A DNA stretch of 64,000 nt from Hymenobacter polaris (GCF_012927305.1 NZ_JABBGH010000002.1:1364001-1428000), one strand, 5' to 3'; shown: positions 33,026 to 42,018, counted from the first letter of the stretch. Numbers and translations are program-made. Notes: generated by a model not told the origin, from the sequence alone.

Positions 33026-34180
33026 ATGCGTTTTTCGACCAGTTTCCTCCAGCTTCTTAACATTCAACTAGTTGCTGGCGTGCTGGTTTTGGCCTGTATC
33101 GTGGGAGGGCGAGCTCAGCAGTACCCGCCAGCGGCCGATTCGGGCGCCGCGCTGCGGGCTCCTTTTATTTGGGGCGCGTACGCGCAGGGCAGCATCATTA
33201 TTAGCCATACCCAGCCCGTGGCCCACCTGGTTAGCTCGCACCCCCTGGGCGCCGAGCTGAACGTGCAGCGCCAAACCACCGGGGCCGCGCCCTGGCACGC
33301 CTGGTATAAATATCCCAAAGTGGGCCTGGCTTTGGTGTACTTCGACTACCGCAACCCGCTGCTGGGACAGAGCTACGCCGCCACGGTGTACCTCAGCAAA
33401 TCGATTTCGCGCACGGCCCGCCACGATTTCAGCTTTCGGCTGGGCACGGGCCTAGGGTACTTCCCGCTGCACTACGACCTGTACAGCAACCGCAAGAATA
33501 CCTTCATCAGCTCGCCGCTCAACGCTACCATTCAGCTGCGCTTCGAGTATGACGTGGCCCTGAGCGAGCACCTAGGGCTACTGCTGGCCCTAGGCCTGCA
33601 CCACTACTCCAACGGCGCTACCGATAAGCCTAACTTCGGCATCAACCTGCCCACCGTGGCCGTGGGTGTCAACTACCACCAGCAGCGCCCGGCCCCGGTG
33701 CGCCCTGGCTACGCCCCCGCACCGCCCGACGTAGGCCATAACTTTTTAAACGTCAGCACTAGCGTTGCCTTTAAGAAGCGCAGCGCATTTGACCCCACTA
33801 CATACGTAGTAAATTCAATCACCCTGGCCGCCGGCCGCCGCCTCAACCGCAAAAGCAACCTGCTGGTGGGCCTGGAGGGCTTTTACGACCGCTCGCTGCG
33901 GGCTGCGCAGCTCGACACCGCCCGCGACACCCGCCACCTGCCCGACACCCGCAAGGCCGGCGCTTTCTTGGGCCACGAGCTGCTGCTGGGCCGGCTGGCG
34001 CTGGTTACGCACTTGGGCGTGTATTTCTACAATCCTTACAAGTCAAACCCCTTTTACTACGAGCGGGTGGGGCTGAAGTACCACCTGACGCCCTGGCTGT
34101 TCGGAGCCCTCGACCTGAAGGTGCACCGCTTCGCGGCCGACGCGCTGGAGCTGAAGGTAGGCGCCCGCCTGGGGCGCTAG
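33026..34180 (+). CDS. PagL-like acyloxyacyl hydrolase (lipid A 3-O-deacylase)
   Basis: 384 residues. Signal segment ending VGGRAQQ. The catalytic His-Ser pair of the PagL family is in LGLHHYSNGATDKPNFGIN (about residues 190-208). Strand-rich sequence on both sides supports an outer-membrane barrel; the C-terminal 150 residues are longer than in minimal PagL and form a second strand-rich block with a basic linker (KKRSAFDP). PagL removes the 3-O-acyl chain of lipid A. Enzymatic role is inferred from the motif; complete. Confidence 0.78.
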   Translation: MRFSTSFLQLLNIQLVAGVLVLACIVGGRAQQYPPAADSGAALRAPFIWGAYAQGSIIISHTQPVAHLVSSHPLGAELNVQRQTTGAAPWHAWYKYPKVGLALVYFDYRNPLLGQSYAATVYLSKSISRTARHDFSFRLGTGLGYFPLHYDLYSNRKNTFISSPLNATIQLRFEYDVALSEHLGLLLALGLHHYSNGATDKPNFGINLPTVAVGVNYHQQRPAPVRPGYAPAPPDVGHNFLNVSTSVAFKKRSAFDPTTYVVNSITLAAGRRLNRKSNLLVGLEGFYDRSLRAAQLDTARDTRHLPDTRKAGAFLGHELLLGRLALVTHLGVYFYNPYKSNPFYYERVGLKYHLTPWLFGALDLKVHRFAADALELKVGARLGR

Positions 34181-34297
34181 CTGCGCGGCTTGGGGCGGCC
34201 TTTTCGACGGTTGGGAGCCTAGGGTTTGCCCACCGTGCGCCAGGCTTGCACCTTTGGGTTGCGCGTGAGCCGGGAACTTGCGGCCGCGCGTTGCTAT

Positions 34298-35008
34298 ATG
34301 GCTACTTGGTTGGTTTACACGCGCTACCTGCACATAGCGGCGGGCTTTTTGGGGTTTTTTGTGGCGCCGGTGGCGCTGGCCGTGCGCAAGGGTGGCGTGG
34401 CCCATCGGCGCTGGGGGCTGGTGTTTTTCTGGGCCATGCTGGTGGCCGGCACTACCTCGCTGCTACTGGCGGGCGGGCAGCTGCTATGGGTGGCGCTGCC
34501 GGCCGGCCGCGCAGTGGCGCTGATGTTCTTACTTATCACCGGGCTGTTCAGCTTGTATCTGGCGGCCTTCGGCTACCGGGCGCTAGCGCTCAAAAAGCTG
34601 GGCTACGGCCAGCGCCCCGCCTTGGTTGACTGGCTGATGGCGGGTGTGGGACTGCCGGTATTCGGCTTCTTCATCTACTATGGGCTGCGCCAGGGCATTG
34701 TGCCGGCCGTGGTGTTTGGCGGGGCTGGGGTAGTGCGCACCGGCACGCAGCTATGGAGCTACCTGCGCAGCGCCCCACCCCGGCCGGGGCAATGGCTGCG
34801 CAACCACATTTCGGGGTTTGTAGGGGCCTATGTCGCAGCCGTTTCGGCATTCTCAGCCACCAGCCTGCACTTCATCCCCTGGCCCTGGAACTTCTTGTGG
34901 CCCACGCTCCTAGGGGTACCTTACATGCTATGGGCACAGCGCCGCTACGTGGGCACGCAGGGTCCGCAGCCGGCGCGCGTGGTGCTGCCCGAGGTGGGCA
35001 TGGCCTAG
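34298..35008 (+). CDS. Multi-pass membrane protein of unknown function
   Basis: 236 residues from ATG 34298; the frame extends to 34226 but that part is basic and unlike the rest. About seven hydrophobic segments: YTRYLHIAAGFLGFFVAPVAL, WGLVFFWAMLVAGTTSLLL, VALMFLLITGLFSLYLAAF and others. His/Arg positions (YLHIAAG, GGVAHRRWG) recall haem-binding DUF2306-like proteins, but I cannot confirm membership. 117 nt after the PagL-like gene, convergent with pyrD. Confidence 0.6.
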   Translation: MATWLVYTRYLHIAAGFLGFFVAPVALAVRKGGVAHRRWGLVFFWAMLVAGTTSLLLAGGQLLWVALPAGRAVALMFLLITGLFSLYLAAFGYRALALKKLGYGQRPALVDWLMAGVGLPVFGFFIYYGLRQGIVPAVVFGGAGVVRTGTQLWSYLRSAPPRPGQWLRNHISGFVGAYVAAVSAFSATSLHFIPWPWNFLWPTLLGVPYMLWAQRRYVGTQGPQPARVVLPEVGMA

Positions 35009-35037
35009 GGCAGCTGGCATCTTGCAGCCGGTCGGCG

Positions 35038-36090
35038 CTAGCCCGGCACCTGCCGCACCAGCGCCTCGTTAATCTGCCGCACCAGTGTCGGCCCCTCGTA
35101 TACAAACCCGGTGTAGAGCTGCACCAGGCTAGCGCCGGCCGCCAGCTTTTCCAGCGCGTCGTGGGCCGAGTGGATGCCGCCCGCCCCGATGATGGGCAGC
35201 GCGCCCGCGCTGCGCTGATGTAGGTAGCGGATTACTTCGGTGGCGCGTGCCCGCAGTGGCTGCCCGCTCAGGCCGCCCGCCCCCAGGGCCTGCACGGCGG
35301 CTGCGGGCGTGCGCAAGCTGGCGGGCCGGGCAATGGTGGTATTGGTCGCCACCAGCCCGCTCAGCTGAGTTTCGCGCGCTATTTCCAGAATGTCATCGAG
35401 CTGCGCATCGCTCAGGTCGGGAGCTATCTTGAGCAGCAGGGGCCTAGGGGCGGGGCGGGCCAGGTTGCGGGCCTGCACCTGCTGCAAAATGTTGATGAGC
35501 GGCTTTTTATCCTGCAGCTCGCGCAGGCCCGGCGTATTGGGCGAGCTGACGTTCACCACGAAGTAGTCAACTACTTCGGCCAGCGCCTCGAAGCCCGCCA
35601 CGTAGTCGGCCGCCGCCTGTTCGTTGGGCGTATCCTTGTTCTTGCCCAGGTTGCCGCCAATGAGAACCTGCCGGTTGCGCCGCCGCGCCAGCCGCGCCGC
35701 CACCGCCGCCGCCCCGTCGTTGTTAAAGCCCATGCGGTTGACCAGCGCGCCATCCTGTGGCAGCCGAAACAGGCGCGGCGCCGGGTTGCCGGGCTGAGGC
35801 TGGGGCGTCACAGTGCCAATTTCCACGAACCCGAACCCTAGGGCCGCCAGCTCGTCGGTGAGCACCGCGTTCTTATCCAGCCCCGCCGCCAAGCCCACCG
35901 GATTGGCAAAGCGCAGCCCAAATACCGTGCGCGCCAGGCTAGGGTGCTGGTAATCGTAGAGGCCACGCAAAGCCGCCAGTCCACCCGGCACCCGCCCGGC
36001 CCGCTTCAGATTATCAAATACCAAGTGGTGCGCCCGCTCAGCATCGAGCTTGAATAACAGCGGCTTAACGACGGATTTATACACTAGCAT
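35038..36090 (-). CDS. pyrD: Dihydroorotate dehydrogenase (quinone), class 2
   Basis: 350 residues from ATG 36090, overlapping the end of hepT by 14 nt. Fourth step of pyrimidine synthesis at the inner membrane. N-terminal amphipathic helix (YKSVVKPLLFKLDAERAHHLVF) is the class-2 feature. FMN and substrate motifs: VGLAAGLDKNAVL, RMGFNNDGAAAVA, NVSSPNTPGLR with the catalytic Ser, ATNTTI, GGLSGQPLRA and IIGAGGIHSA, then SLVQLYTGF. A 10-codon-longer frame exists but lies within hepT. Confidence 0.96.
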   Translation of the reverse strand: MLVYKSVVKPLLFKLDAERAHHLVFDNLKRAGRVPGGLAALRGLYDYQHPSLARTVFGLRFANPVGLAAGLDKNAVLTDELAALGFGFVEIGTVTPQPQPGNPAPRLFRLPQDGALVNRMGFNNDGAAAVAARLARRRNRQVLIGGNLGKNKDTPNEQAAADYVAGFEALAEVVDYFVVNVSSPNTPGLRELQDKKPLINILQQVQARNLARPAPRPLLLKIAPDLSDAQLDDILEIARETQLSGLVATNTTIARPASLRTPAAAVQALGAGGLSGQPLRARATEVIRYLHQRSAGALPIIGAGGIHSAHDALEKLAAGASLVQLYTGFVYEGPTLVRQINEALVRQVPG

Positions 36091-36472
36091 CGGGGCCGAA
36101 CTGTTGGTCGAGGTCAGCAAATAAGGCTTCTAGCGTAGGTAATAGTCCTGGTAGTAAGGCGGTGGCAATGTGCCAGACTTGCGGGTAATCGGTACGGAAG
36201 TATTCGTGTGCCAATAAGTTGCGAAAATTCTTGATGCTAATCCAATCTATTGATGGCCATAAGACTTGAGTAGAAGCCGATATATGTGAGCCGGCTTCCC
36301 CCAAAATTTCAAACTGCCGCTCAACAGCCGAACGGAGTAAGTTATCGTTTAAAAAATCTTGGAATGTGCGGCCATTAGTAAAAGCAATTATCAGTTTAGC
36401 TGCTTCTACCATATGTCGAGCCCGGTCCGGGTCACGCGGTCTGTTTTTTCTCGGGCTCATATTCAGGCTCAT
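36077..36472 (-). CDS. hepT: HepT-type toxin (HEPN RNase) of a MntA/HepT pair
   Basis: 131 residues if started at ATG 36472, 127 from ATG 36460; both overlap mntA (41 or 29 nt). Mostly helical HEPN protein. The active motif RX4HXY is exact: Arg84-NLLA-His89-Glu-Tyr91 (numbering from 36472). In known type VII systems HepT is an RNase or toxin inactivated by AMPylation on the tyrosine of this motif by MntA. GC content is lower than in flanking genes. Its 3' end overlaps pyrD. Confidence 0.9.
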   Translation of the reverse strand: MSLNMSPRKNRPRDPDRARHMVEAAKLIIAFTNGRTFQDFLNDNLLRSAVERQFEILGEAGSHISASTQVLWPSIDWISIKNFRNLLAHEYFRTDYPQVWHIATALLPGLLPTLEALFADLDQQFGPDASV

Positions 36473-36755
36473 ACAATGTCCGTAAGTCTTTTTTGATATA
36501 ACGCATGATATAATCTGACACGCCAGTACCAATGTCAACTTTTATTCCCAAACGGTCGCCTAGGTCGTCGGCATACCTAAAATATTCCCAGCCGACTAAT
36601 TGAGTTAATTCAATCAGTAAATCTAAATCCGACTCGGCCGTAGCTTCGCCCCGCGCATACGAGCCAAATACCTGCACGCGCCGCACGGGCTTGTCGGCAA
36701 AGTAATCGGCTAACACTTGGCGGATATAGTCTAAAGAATGGGGAGGCTGCGGCAT
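36432..36755 (-). CDS. mntA: MntA-type minimal nucleotidyltransferase antitoxin
   Basis: 107 residues from ATG 36755; the frame extends further into the comM end but the family starts near PQPPHSLDYIRQVLADYFA. The GSX10DXD signature is exact: Gly31-Ser32, then ten residues, Asp43-Leu-Asp45 (GSYARGEATAESDLDLL). In type VII toxin-antitoxin systems this enzyme AMPylates HepT. Overlaps hepT on the same strand. Its own start lies 20 nt after the comM stop. Confidence 0.92.
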   Translation of the reverse strand: MPQPPHSLDYIRQVLADYFADKPVRRVQVFGSYARGEATAESDLDLLIELTQLVGWEYFRYADDLGDRLGIKVDIGTGVSDYIMRYIKKDLRTLYEPEYEPEKKQTA

Positions 36756-36774
36756 ACCACTAAAATACGCAGGT

Positions 36775-38313
36775 TTAGCCCGCCCAGCCTTCCCGGTCGA
36801 GGCTGCGGTACTGAATGGCTTCGGCCAGGTGCTGAATCTCAATCTCGTCCTTGCCCGCCAAATCGGCAATGGTGCGGGCCACTTTCAGGATGCGGTCGTA
36901 GGCGCGGGCTGAGAGGCCTAGGCGCTCCATCGCGGTTTTGAGCAGCGTGCGGCCCGCCTGGCTTATCTGGCAGATGTCTTTCACCATCTGGCTGGGCATG
37001 AGTGCGTTGGAGTGAATTTCGGGAAAATCGGTAAACCGCGCGGCCTGGCGCTGGCGGGCCGTTTCGACGCGCTGCTGAATGGCCTGGCTGCTCTCGGCCT
37101 TGCGCGTTTCCGCCATTTGGTCGAAGGTCACGGGTGTCACTTCCACGTGCAGGTCGATGCGGTCGAGCAGCGGGCCCGATACCTTGTTAAGGTACTTTTG
37201 CACCACGCCGGGGCCGCACACGCAGTCCTTGTCGGGGTGGTTGTAGTAGCCGCAGGGGCAGGGGTTCATGCTGGCAATCAGCATGAAGCTGGCTGGAAAA
37301 TCGATGCTGAGCTTGGCCCGCGAGATGGTGACGCGGCGCTCCTCCAGCGGCTGGCGCATCACCTCCAGCACCGTGCGCTTAAACTCGGGCAGCTCATCCA
37401 GAAACAGCACGCCGTGGTGGGCCAGCGAGATTTCACCCGGCTGCGGGTTGCTGCCCCCGCCCACCAGCGCCACGTCGGAAATAGTGTGGTGCGGCGCCCG
37501 AAACGGCCGCTGGCTCAGCAGTCCCGCGTTGGCGCCCAGCTTGCCGGCTACCGAGTATATCTTGGTGGTTTCCAGTGCTTCCTGCATGGTGAGGGGCGGC
37601 AAAATGGTGGGCAGGCGCTTGGCCAGCATCGTTTTGCCGGCGCCGGGTGGCCCAATCATGATGACGTTATGGCCGCCGGCGGCCGCTATTTCTAGGGCCC
37701 GCTTGATGTTTTCCTGGCCCTGCACGTCGGCAAAGTCGGCGGCGTACTGGTTGGCCTCATACTGGAAGATGTCGCGCGTATCAATGCGCACGGGCTCAAT
37801 CACTTCGCGGCCTTCCAAAAAGTCGATGGCCTGCTGCATGGTCGCCACCGGAATCACGTCCAGGTTATTCACGATGGCGGCTTCCTGCGCGTTTTCCACC
37901 GGCAGAATAATGCCCTTAAACTTCTCCTTGCGGGCCTGAATGGCGATGGGCAGCACGCCCTTAATGGGCCGCACCGCCCCATCGAGGGCCAACTCGCCCA
38001 TCACTACGTAGTCGCTTAGTTGCTCGGTAGTTAGCTGCTTCGAGGCGTGCAGGATGCCTAGGGCAATGGGCAGGTCATAGGCCGCGCCTTCCTTGCGGAT
38101 GTCGGCCGGCGCCATGTTCACCACCACCTTGGTGCGCGGCATGCGGTAGCCGCGCAGCTTCAGCGCCGACTCTACCCGCTGCTGGCTCTCCTTGATGGCC
38201 GAGTCGGGCAAACCCACCACGTAGAAATTCGTCCCGGCCGTGACAACTACTTCAATAGTAATAGTATACGCGTTAACACCCTGCACGGCCGAGCCGTAGA
38301 CCTTAGTTAGCAT
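36775..38313 (-). CDS. comM: YifB/ComM-family Mg-chelatase-like AAA ATPase
   Basis: 512 residues. N-terminal Lon-protease-like fold (GVNAYTITIEVVVTAG to DLPIALGILHASKQL), Walker A GPPGAGKTMLAKRLP near residue 222, Walker B VLFLDELPEF, a four-Cys zinc-like cluster in MNPCPCGYYNHPDKDCVCG, and the C-terminal Mg_chelatase_C helical domain (LSARAYDRILKVARTIADL). ComM homologues are hexameric helicases that promote branch migration during natural transformation. Complete. A degenerate hairpin repeat lies upstream. Confidence 0.95.
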   Translation of the reverse strand: MLTKVYGSAVQGVNAYTITIEVVVTAGTNFYVVGLPDSAIKESQQRVESALKLRGYRMPRTKVVVNMAPADIRKEGAAYDLPIALGILHASKQLTTEQLSDYVVMGELALDGAVRPIKGVLPIAIQARKEKFKGIILPVENAQEAAIVNNLDVIPVATMQQAIDFLEGREVIEPVRIDTRDIFQYEANQYAADFADVQGQENIKRALEIAAAGGHNVIMIGPPGAGKTMLAKRLPTILPPLTMQEALETTKIYSVAGKLGANAGLLSQRPFRAPHHTISDVALVGGGSNPQPGEISLAHHGVLFLDELPEFKRTVLEVMRQPLEERRVTISRAKLSIDFPASFMLIASMNPCPCGYYNHPDKDCVCGPGVVQKYLNKVSGPLLDRIDLHVEVTPVTFDQMAETRKAESSQAIQQRVETARQRQAARFTDFPEIHSNALMPSQMVKDICQISQAGRTLLKTAMERLGLSARAYDRILKVARTIADLAGKDEIEIQHLAEAIQYRSLDREGWAG

Positions 38314-38340
38314 TTTGGATAGGTATAGTTCTTTCTACAA

Positions 38341-38441
38341 AGAACGTCATGCTGAGCCCCGCGCAGCATCTCTACTACGCCGTCTAGGGTGACATTCAAC
38401 GAAGCTGTCGAGATGCTTCGGCAGGCTCAGCCTGGCGTTCG
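38341..38441. repeat. Hairpin repeat, GATGCTTCGG family, degenerate copy F
   Basis: Left arm GAACGTCATGCTGAGC then diverges (CCCGCGCAGCATCTCTACT); right arm GAGATGCTTCGGCAGGCTCAGC. The arms pair only in part and the centre is longer. Apparently a decaying copy upstream of comM. Confidence 0.75.
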
Positions 38442-38457
38442 ACTTACTATCCTTTTA

Positions 38458-39060
38458 CTAAACCGGCGCAAACATCAGTTCCTCAATCAGCAAAATCATG
38501 ATGTGAATGGCCTTGATGTGCACCTCCTGGATGCGGTCGGCGAAGCCGAAATGCGGCACCCGGATTTCCACATCGCTGAGGGCGGCCAGCCGGCCGCCGT
38601 CCTTGCCGGTCAGGCTTACCACCTTCATCCCTAGGGCCTTGGCAGCCTCGGCGGCGTTGAGCACATTAGGCGAGTTGCCGCTGGTGCTGATGGCCAGCAG
38701 CACGTCGCCGGGGCGCCCTAGGGCCTGCACGAAGCGCGAAAACACGAACTCGAAGCCGTAGTCGTTGGCTACGCAGGTCATGTGTGAGGCTTCGGTAAGG
38801 GCTATGGCGGCCAGGGCGGGGCGGTCGGCGCGGTAGCGGCCGCTCAACTCCTCGGCAAAGTGCTGGGCATCGCAGAGGCTGCCGCCGTTGCCGCAGGTGA
38901 GCACCTTGCCGCCGGCGCGCAGGCTGGCGGCTACCAGCTCGGCGGCCTGGCTGATGCGGGTGAGGTTGGCCTCATCGGCCAGGAAGGTATCCAGTAAGGC
39001 GCGGGCTTCGGTAAGCTCGGCGCGCACGCGGGTAGCAAGGGGAGAAGCAGACACAAACAC
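38458..39060 (-). CDS. gmhA: D-sedoheptulose 7-phosphate isomerase
   Basis: 200 residues, SIS fold. First step of ADP-heptose synthesis for the LPS core. Visible: [23 protein letters not shown], the [18 protein letters not shown] phosphate loop, [14 protein letters not shown] and the zinc-ligand region [19 protein letters not shown]. The start is GTG 39060 (a second GTG two codons later), directly abutting the stop of the upstream membrane-protein gene, so the pair is co-transcribed. hldD, which acts later in the same pathway, is at 62281. Confidence 0.93.
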   Translation of the reverse strand: MFVSASPLATRVRAELTEARALLDTFLADEANLTRISQAAELVAASLRAGGKVLTCGNGGSLCDAQHFAEELSGRYRADRPALAAIALTEASHMTCVANDYGFEFVFSRFVQALGRPGDVLLAISTSGNSPNVLNAAEAAKALGMKVVSLTGKDGGRLAALSDVEIRVPHFGFADRIQEVHIKAIHIMILLIEELMFAPV

Positions 39061-39468
39061 TTAGTTAACAGGCGGAAGGGAGCCGGGCGCGGGCGCATCG
39101 GGGCTGGTGCGCGGGCGCTGGGCTGCGGCCTCGGCGGCGGTGGGGTAGCCCACGGCCGGGGGCGGGGTCTTGGCAGTGGTTTGGTGGTCGTAGAGCTTGG
39201 CTTTCAGTTCGTTCACTTTGCTGTCTTGCTTGCTCAAGGTGCGGCGCAGCACGCTGCTGTCGATGTTTTCCACGACCAACTGCACGGCCATAATGACCGC
39301 GCCAATAAGCGCCAGCAGCTGGTAAAAATTGCGTTCGTTTTCGGTGGGCGAGTAGCCCGAGCCCAGTTCGGCCACCGACGTACGCACTGCCGGAAACAGA
39401 AAAAACAGCACGGCCAACAGCAAATACACCATGACCACGATGGTGACGAAGCGTTTAAGAGCAAGCAT
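39061..39468 (-). CDS. Small membrane protein, unknown function
   Basis: 135 residues. Two hydrophobic segments (RFVTIVVMVYLLLAVLFFLFP and FYQLLALIGAVIMAVQLVVENI), then a short coiled-coil-like helix (LSKQDSKVNELKAKLYDH) and a Pro/Ala-rich tail. No family recognised. Ends directly at the gmhA start, so it belongs to a two-gene operon with gmhA. A GATTTAACGG repeat lies 4 nt upstream of its start. Confidence 0.7.
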   Translation of the reverse strand: MLALKRFVTIVVMVYLLLAVLFFLFPAVRTSVAELGSGYSPTENERNFYQLLALIGAVIMAVQLVVENIDSSVLRRTLSKQDSKVNELKAKLYDHQTTAKTPPPAVGYPTAAEAAAQRPRTSPDAPAPGSLPPVN

Positions 39469-39472
39469 AAAT

Positions 39473-39531
39473 CGCAGATTTAACGGATTTAACGGATTAC
39501 GCGGATACGCTGCTTTGCAGCTGGCTACGCG
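39473..39531 (+). repeat. GATTTAACGG repeat family, copy R3
   Basis: CGCAGATTTAACGGATTTAA, GGATTACGCGGATACGC, then hairpin GCTGC-TTT-GCAGC and CTACGCG. Immediately upstream of the small membrane gene (its start codon ends at 39468). Confidence 0.88.
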
Positions 39532-39657
39532 GGTGGGCCTAGGGTGGTTTGGTGGGCGAAAGTAGCTTATCTCAGCTGTTGGCTACCGGCGGTTAGCTGT
39601 TGGCTGCCGTTTTTGGAGGTTGTTAACTGTTGGTAGCCAGTGGCTCACGGTTAAAGA

Positions 39658-41502
39658 TTACAGCAATACTGCGCTGGTTTGCATCTGGCTCAGGCGCTGG
39701 TAGAGGCCTCCCTCGCGGGCTACCAGGTTGTCGTGGGTGCCGCGCTCCACAATACGGCCGTGCTGGAGCACGATTATCTCGTCGGCATGCCGTATGGTGC
39801 TGAGCCGGTGGGCAATAACGAGCGACGTGCGCGCCGACATGAGGCGCGTGAGGGCTTCCTGCACCAGCTTCTCGCTCTCGGTATCGAGGGCCGAGGTAGC
39901 TTCATCCAGAATGAGGATGGGTGGGTTGCGCAGCACCGCGCGGGCAATGCTCAGGCGCTGACGCTGCCCGCCCGAGAGGCGCCCACCTCGGTCGCCAATC
40001 AGGGTTTGGTAGCCCTCGGGGCTGGCCATGATAAACTCGTGGGCGTTAGCCGTTTTAGCCGCTTCAATTACCTCTGCCTCGGTGGCTTCGGTATTGAATT
40101 TGATATTGTTGAAAATCGTGTCGTTGAACAGGATGCTCTCCTGCGTGACGATGCCCATCTGGGCGCGCACCGAGTGCAGGGTGCAGGCGCGCACATCGTG
40201 GCCGTCGATGAGCACTTGCCCGCTGCTAGGGTCGTAGAAGCGAGGCAGCAGGTCGGCCAGGGTGCTTTTGCCGCCGCCGCTGGGGCCCACCAGCGCCACG
40301 GTGTGGCCCTTTTTTACGGTCAGGTTCAGGTCGAAGAGCACCGGCACGTCGCCGTAGTGGAAGCTCACGTGGCGCAGCTCAATCTGGTGCTCGAAGGCGG
40401 GCAGCACCGCGGCGCCCGGCCGGTCGCGGATGGTGGGCTCGGTGTCAATAACGCGTAGCACGCGCTCGCCGGCCACCAGCCCGCGCTGGATGTTGCTGAA
40501 CGCGCCCGACAAGGACTTGGCGGGCGTCAGAATCTGCGAGAACAGGATGATATAAGTGATAAAGGCTGAGGCCGATAGCCCGCCCGCCTGCCCACTTAGC
40601 ACCAGCGTGCCGCCGTAGTAGAGCAGGCCCGCCACCACCGCTACGCCCGCAAACTCGGAAAACGGCGAGGCCAGGTCGCGGGTATTGTCGATGGCCTGCG
40701 TAGTGCGCGAGTACAACTCGTTCTGCGCCCGAAACTTGCCCAGGATGTAGGCGCGCGCATTGAAGCCTTTTATGACCCGGATGCCCCCTAGGACCTCATC
40801 GAACACCGACAGCATAGTGCCCAAGGTTTGCTGGCTGACCTCGGCCTGGCGCCGTAGCCGCTTGGATACGCTGGCGATGACGCCGCCCGAAATGGGCAGC
40901 AGCACCAGGGTGAAAATGGTGAGCCGCGCCGACATGGAAAACAGCAGCACGAAAATGCCCACGATGTTGAGCGGCTCCTTAAATACGGCCGTGAGCGTGT
41001 TCACCACCGATATTTCCACCTCCTGCACGTCGTTGGTGAGGCGCGAAATCAAGTCGCCCTTGCGCTCGCCCGAGAAGTAGCCCAGCTCCAGCTCGGTGAT
41101 GCGCTCGAACAGCGTGCCGCGCACGTTGCGCACCACCCGCGCCCGCACGCCCGCCAGCAGCCGCCCGCCCAGGTAGCGAAACAGGTTGCTCAAAAACACG
41201 GACACGATGATGATGCCGCACACGAAGGCGAGCGTGCCCTGCTTGCCGTAGGTGGCTAGTATCTGCGTGAAGTAGTAGTTGAAAACCAGCTTAATGTACT
41301 CAATTGAGAACGTGAAGTGCGGCAAGCTGGCCGGCGCGCTGGCCGTTTGGTTGGCCGTGGTGCCAAACAGCACGTTAAGCAGCGGGATGAGCAGCGTGAA
41401 GTTGGCAATGCCGAAAAAGATGCCCAGCGTAGCGTACAGGGCGTACAACGGCACGAAGTTGTACGGCTTGGCAAAGCTTAGCAGGCGTAGGTAGGTTTTC
41501 AA
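39658..41502 (-). CDS. ABC exporter, MsbA/lipid-exporter type (membrane + ATPase fused)
   Basis: 614 residues. The N-terminal half is a six-segment transmembrane domain (starts YLRLLSFAKPYNFVPLYAL); the C-terminal half is an ATPase with Walker A GPSGGGKSTLADLLP, Q-loop GIVTQESILF, signature LSGGQRQRLSIARAVL, Walker B ILILDEATSALD and switch His in VIAHRLSTI. Resembles MsbA-like half-exporters that flip lipids or drugs; acts as a homodimer in the inner membrane. The start codon is TTG and repeat copy R4 begins on the very next base upstream. Substrate not determinable. Confidence 0.9.
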   Translation of the reverse strand: MKTYLRLLSFAKPYNFVPLYALYATLGIFFGIANFTLLIPLLNVLFGTTANQTASAPASLPHFTFSIEYIKLVFNYYFTQILATYGKQGTLAFVCGIIIVSVFLSNLFRYLGGRLLAGVRARVVRNVRGTLFERITELELGYFSGERKGDLISRLTNDVQEVEISVVNTLTAVFKEPLNIVGIFVLLFSMSARLTIFTLVLLPISGGVIASVSKRLRRQAEVSQQTLGTMLSVFDEVLGGIRVIKGFNARAYILGKFRAQNELYSRTTQAIDNTRDLASPFSEFAGVAVVAGLLYYGGTLVLSGQAGGLSASAFITYIILFSQILTPAKSLSGAFSNIQRGLVAGERVLRVIDTEPTIRDRPGAAVLPAFEHQIELRHVSFHYGDVPVLFDLNLTVKKGHTVALVGPSGGGKSTLADLLPRFYDPSSGQVLIDGHDVRACTLHSVRAQMGIVTQESILFNDTIFNNIKFNTEATEAEVIEAAKTANAHEFIMASPEGYQTLIGDRGGRLSGGQRQRLSIARAVLRNPPILILDEATSALDTESEKLVQEALTRLMSARTSLVIAHRLSTIRHADEIIVLQHGRIVERGTHDNLVAREGGLYQRLSQMQTSAVLL

Positions 41503-41566
41503 GACCGCAGATTTAACGGATTTAACGGATTTCGCGGATACGCCGCTAAAGCGGCTGACTACGCGG
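41503..41566 (+). repeat. GATTTAACGG repeat family, copy R4
   Basis: Starts GACCGCAGATTTAACGG flush against the TTG start codon of the ABC exporter; hairpin GCCGC-TAAA-GCGGC, then TGACTACGCG. Faces R5 at 42019-42076 with one small gene between them. Confidence 0.88.
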
Positions 41567-41597
41567 GACGGAATCTTGGAACCCGCTGGGTGCGAGC

Positions 41598-41951
41598 CTA
41601 GGCTTGACGCCTGAACGTGGCCGTTACTTCAATGGGGCCGATAATATGCGCGTTAAATTCGGCTAGCTGCTCGGCGGGTACCCACAGCTCGTTGTGGTGC
41701 GGGTCGCCCACGTTTTGCGTCGCAAACTGCCCTAGGTACGCCGTTTCTACGGCGAAGCGCACTACGTAGCCCACGCCGTAGTACGGCACGTTCCAATCGC
41801 GGCTTATCTGGTTGGCGTACTCTTCGTTCAGTACCGGGTAAAAAATGGGCTGCTCGGACAGCCGCGGCGGAAAGGCCCGCCACCCGCTGGCCGCAATTAA
41901 ATCCAGCTCTGCCTGACTAACCGGCCGGTATAGAGAGGTGGTTTCCAACAT
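41598..41951 (-). CDS. Small conserved protein flanked by inverted repeats
   Basis: 117 residues from ATG 41951; the frame goes on to 42017 but the extension is not family-like. Sequence LYRPVSQAELDLIAASGWRAFPPRL, QPIFYPVLNEEYANQISRDWNVP and GYVVRFAVETAYL is a recurrent family sometimes labelled ADP-ribosylation/crystallin J1; I recall this from annotation and do not claim the activity. Predicted cytoplasmic, compact alpha/beta. Its flanks are R4 and inverted R5, so the gene is in a repeat-bounded cassette. Confidence 0.65.
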   Translation of the reverse strand: MLETTSLYRPVSQAELDLIAASGWRAFPPRLSEQPIFYPVLNEEYANQISRDWNVPYYGVGYVVRFAVETAYLGQFATQNVGDPHHNELWVPAEQLAEFNAHIIGPIEVTATFRRQA

Positions 41952-42018
41952 CACAATAAACAATAAAGTAGACTTCGGGTAGCTACCGGCCCTAGGCCCC
42001 GTTGCCAGCGCAAGCATA

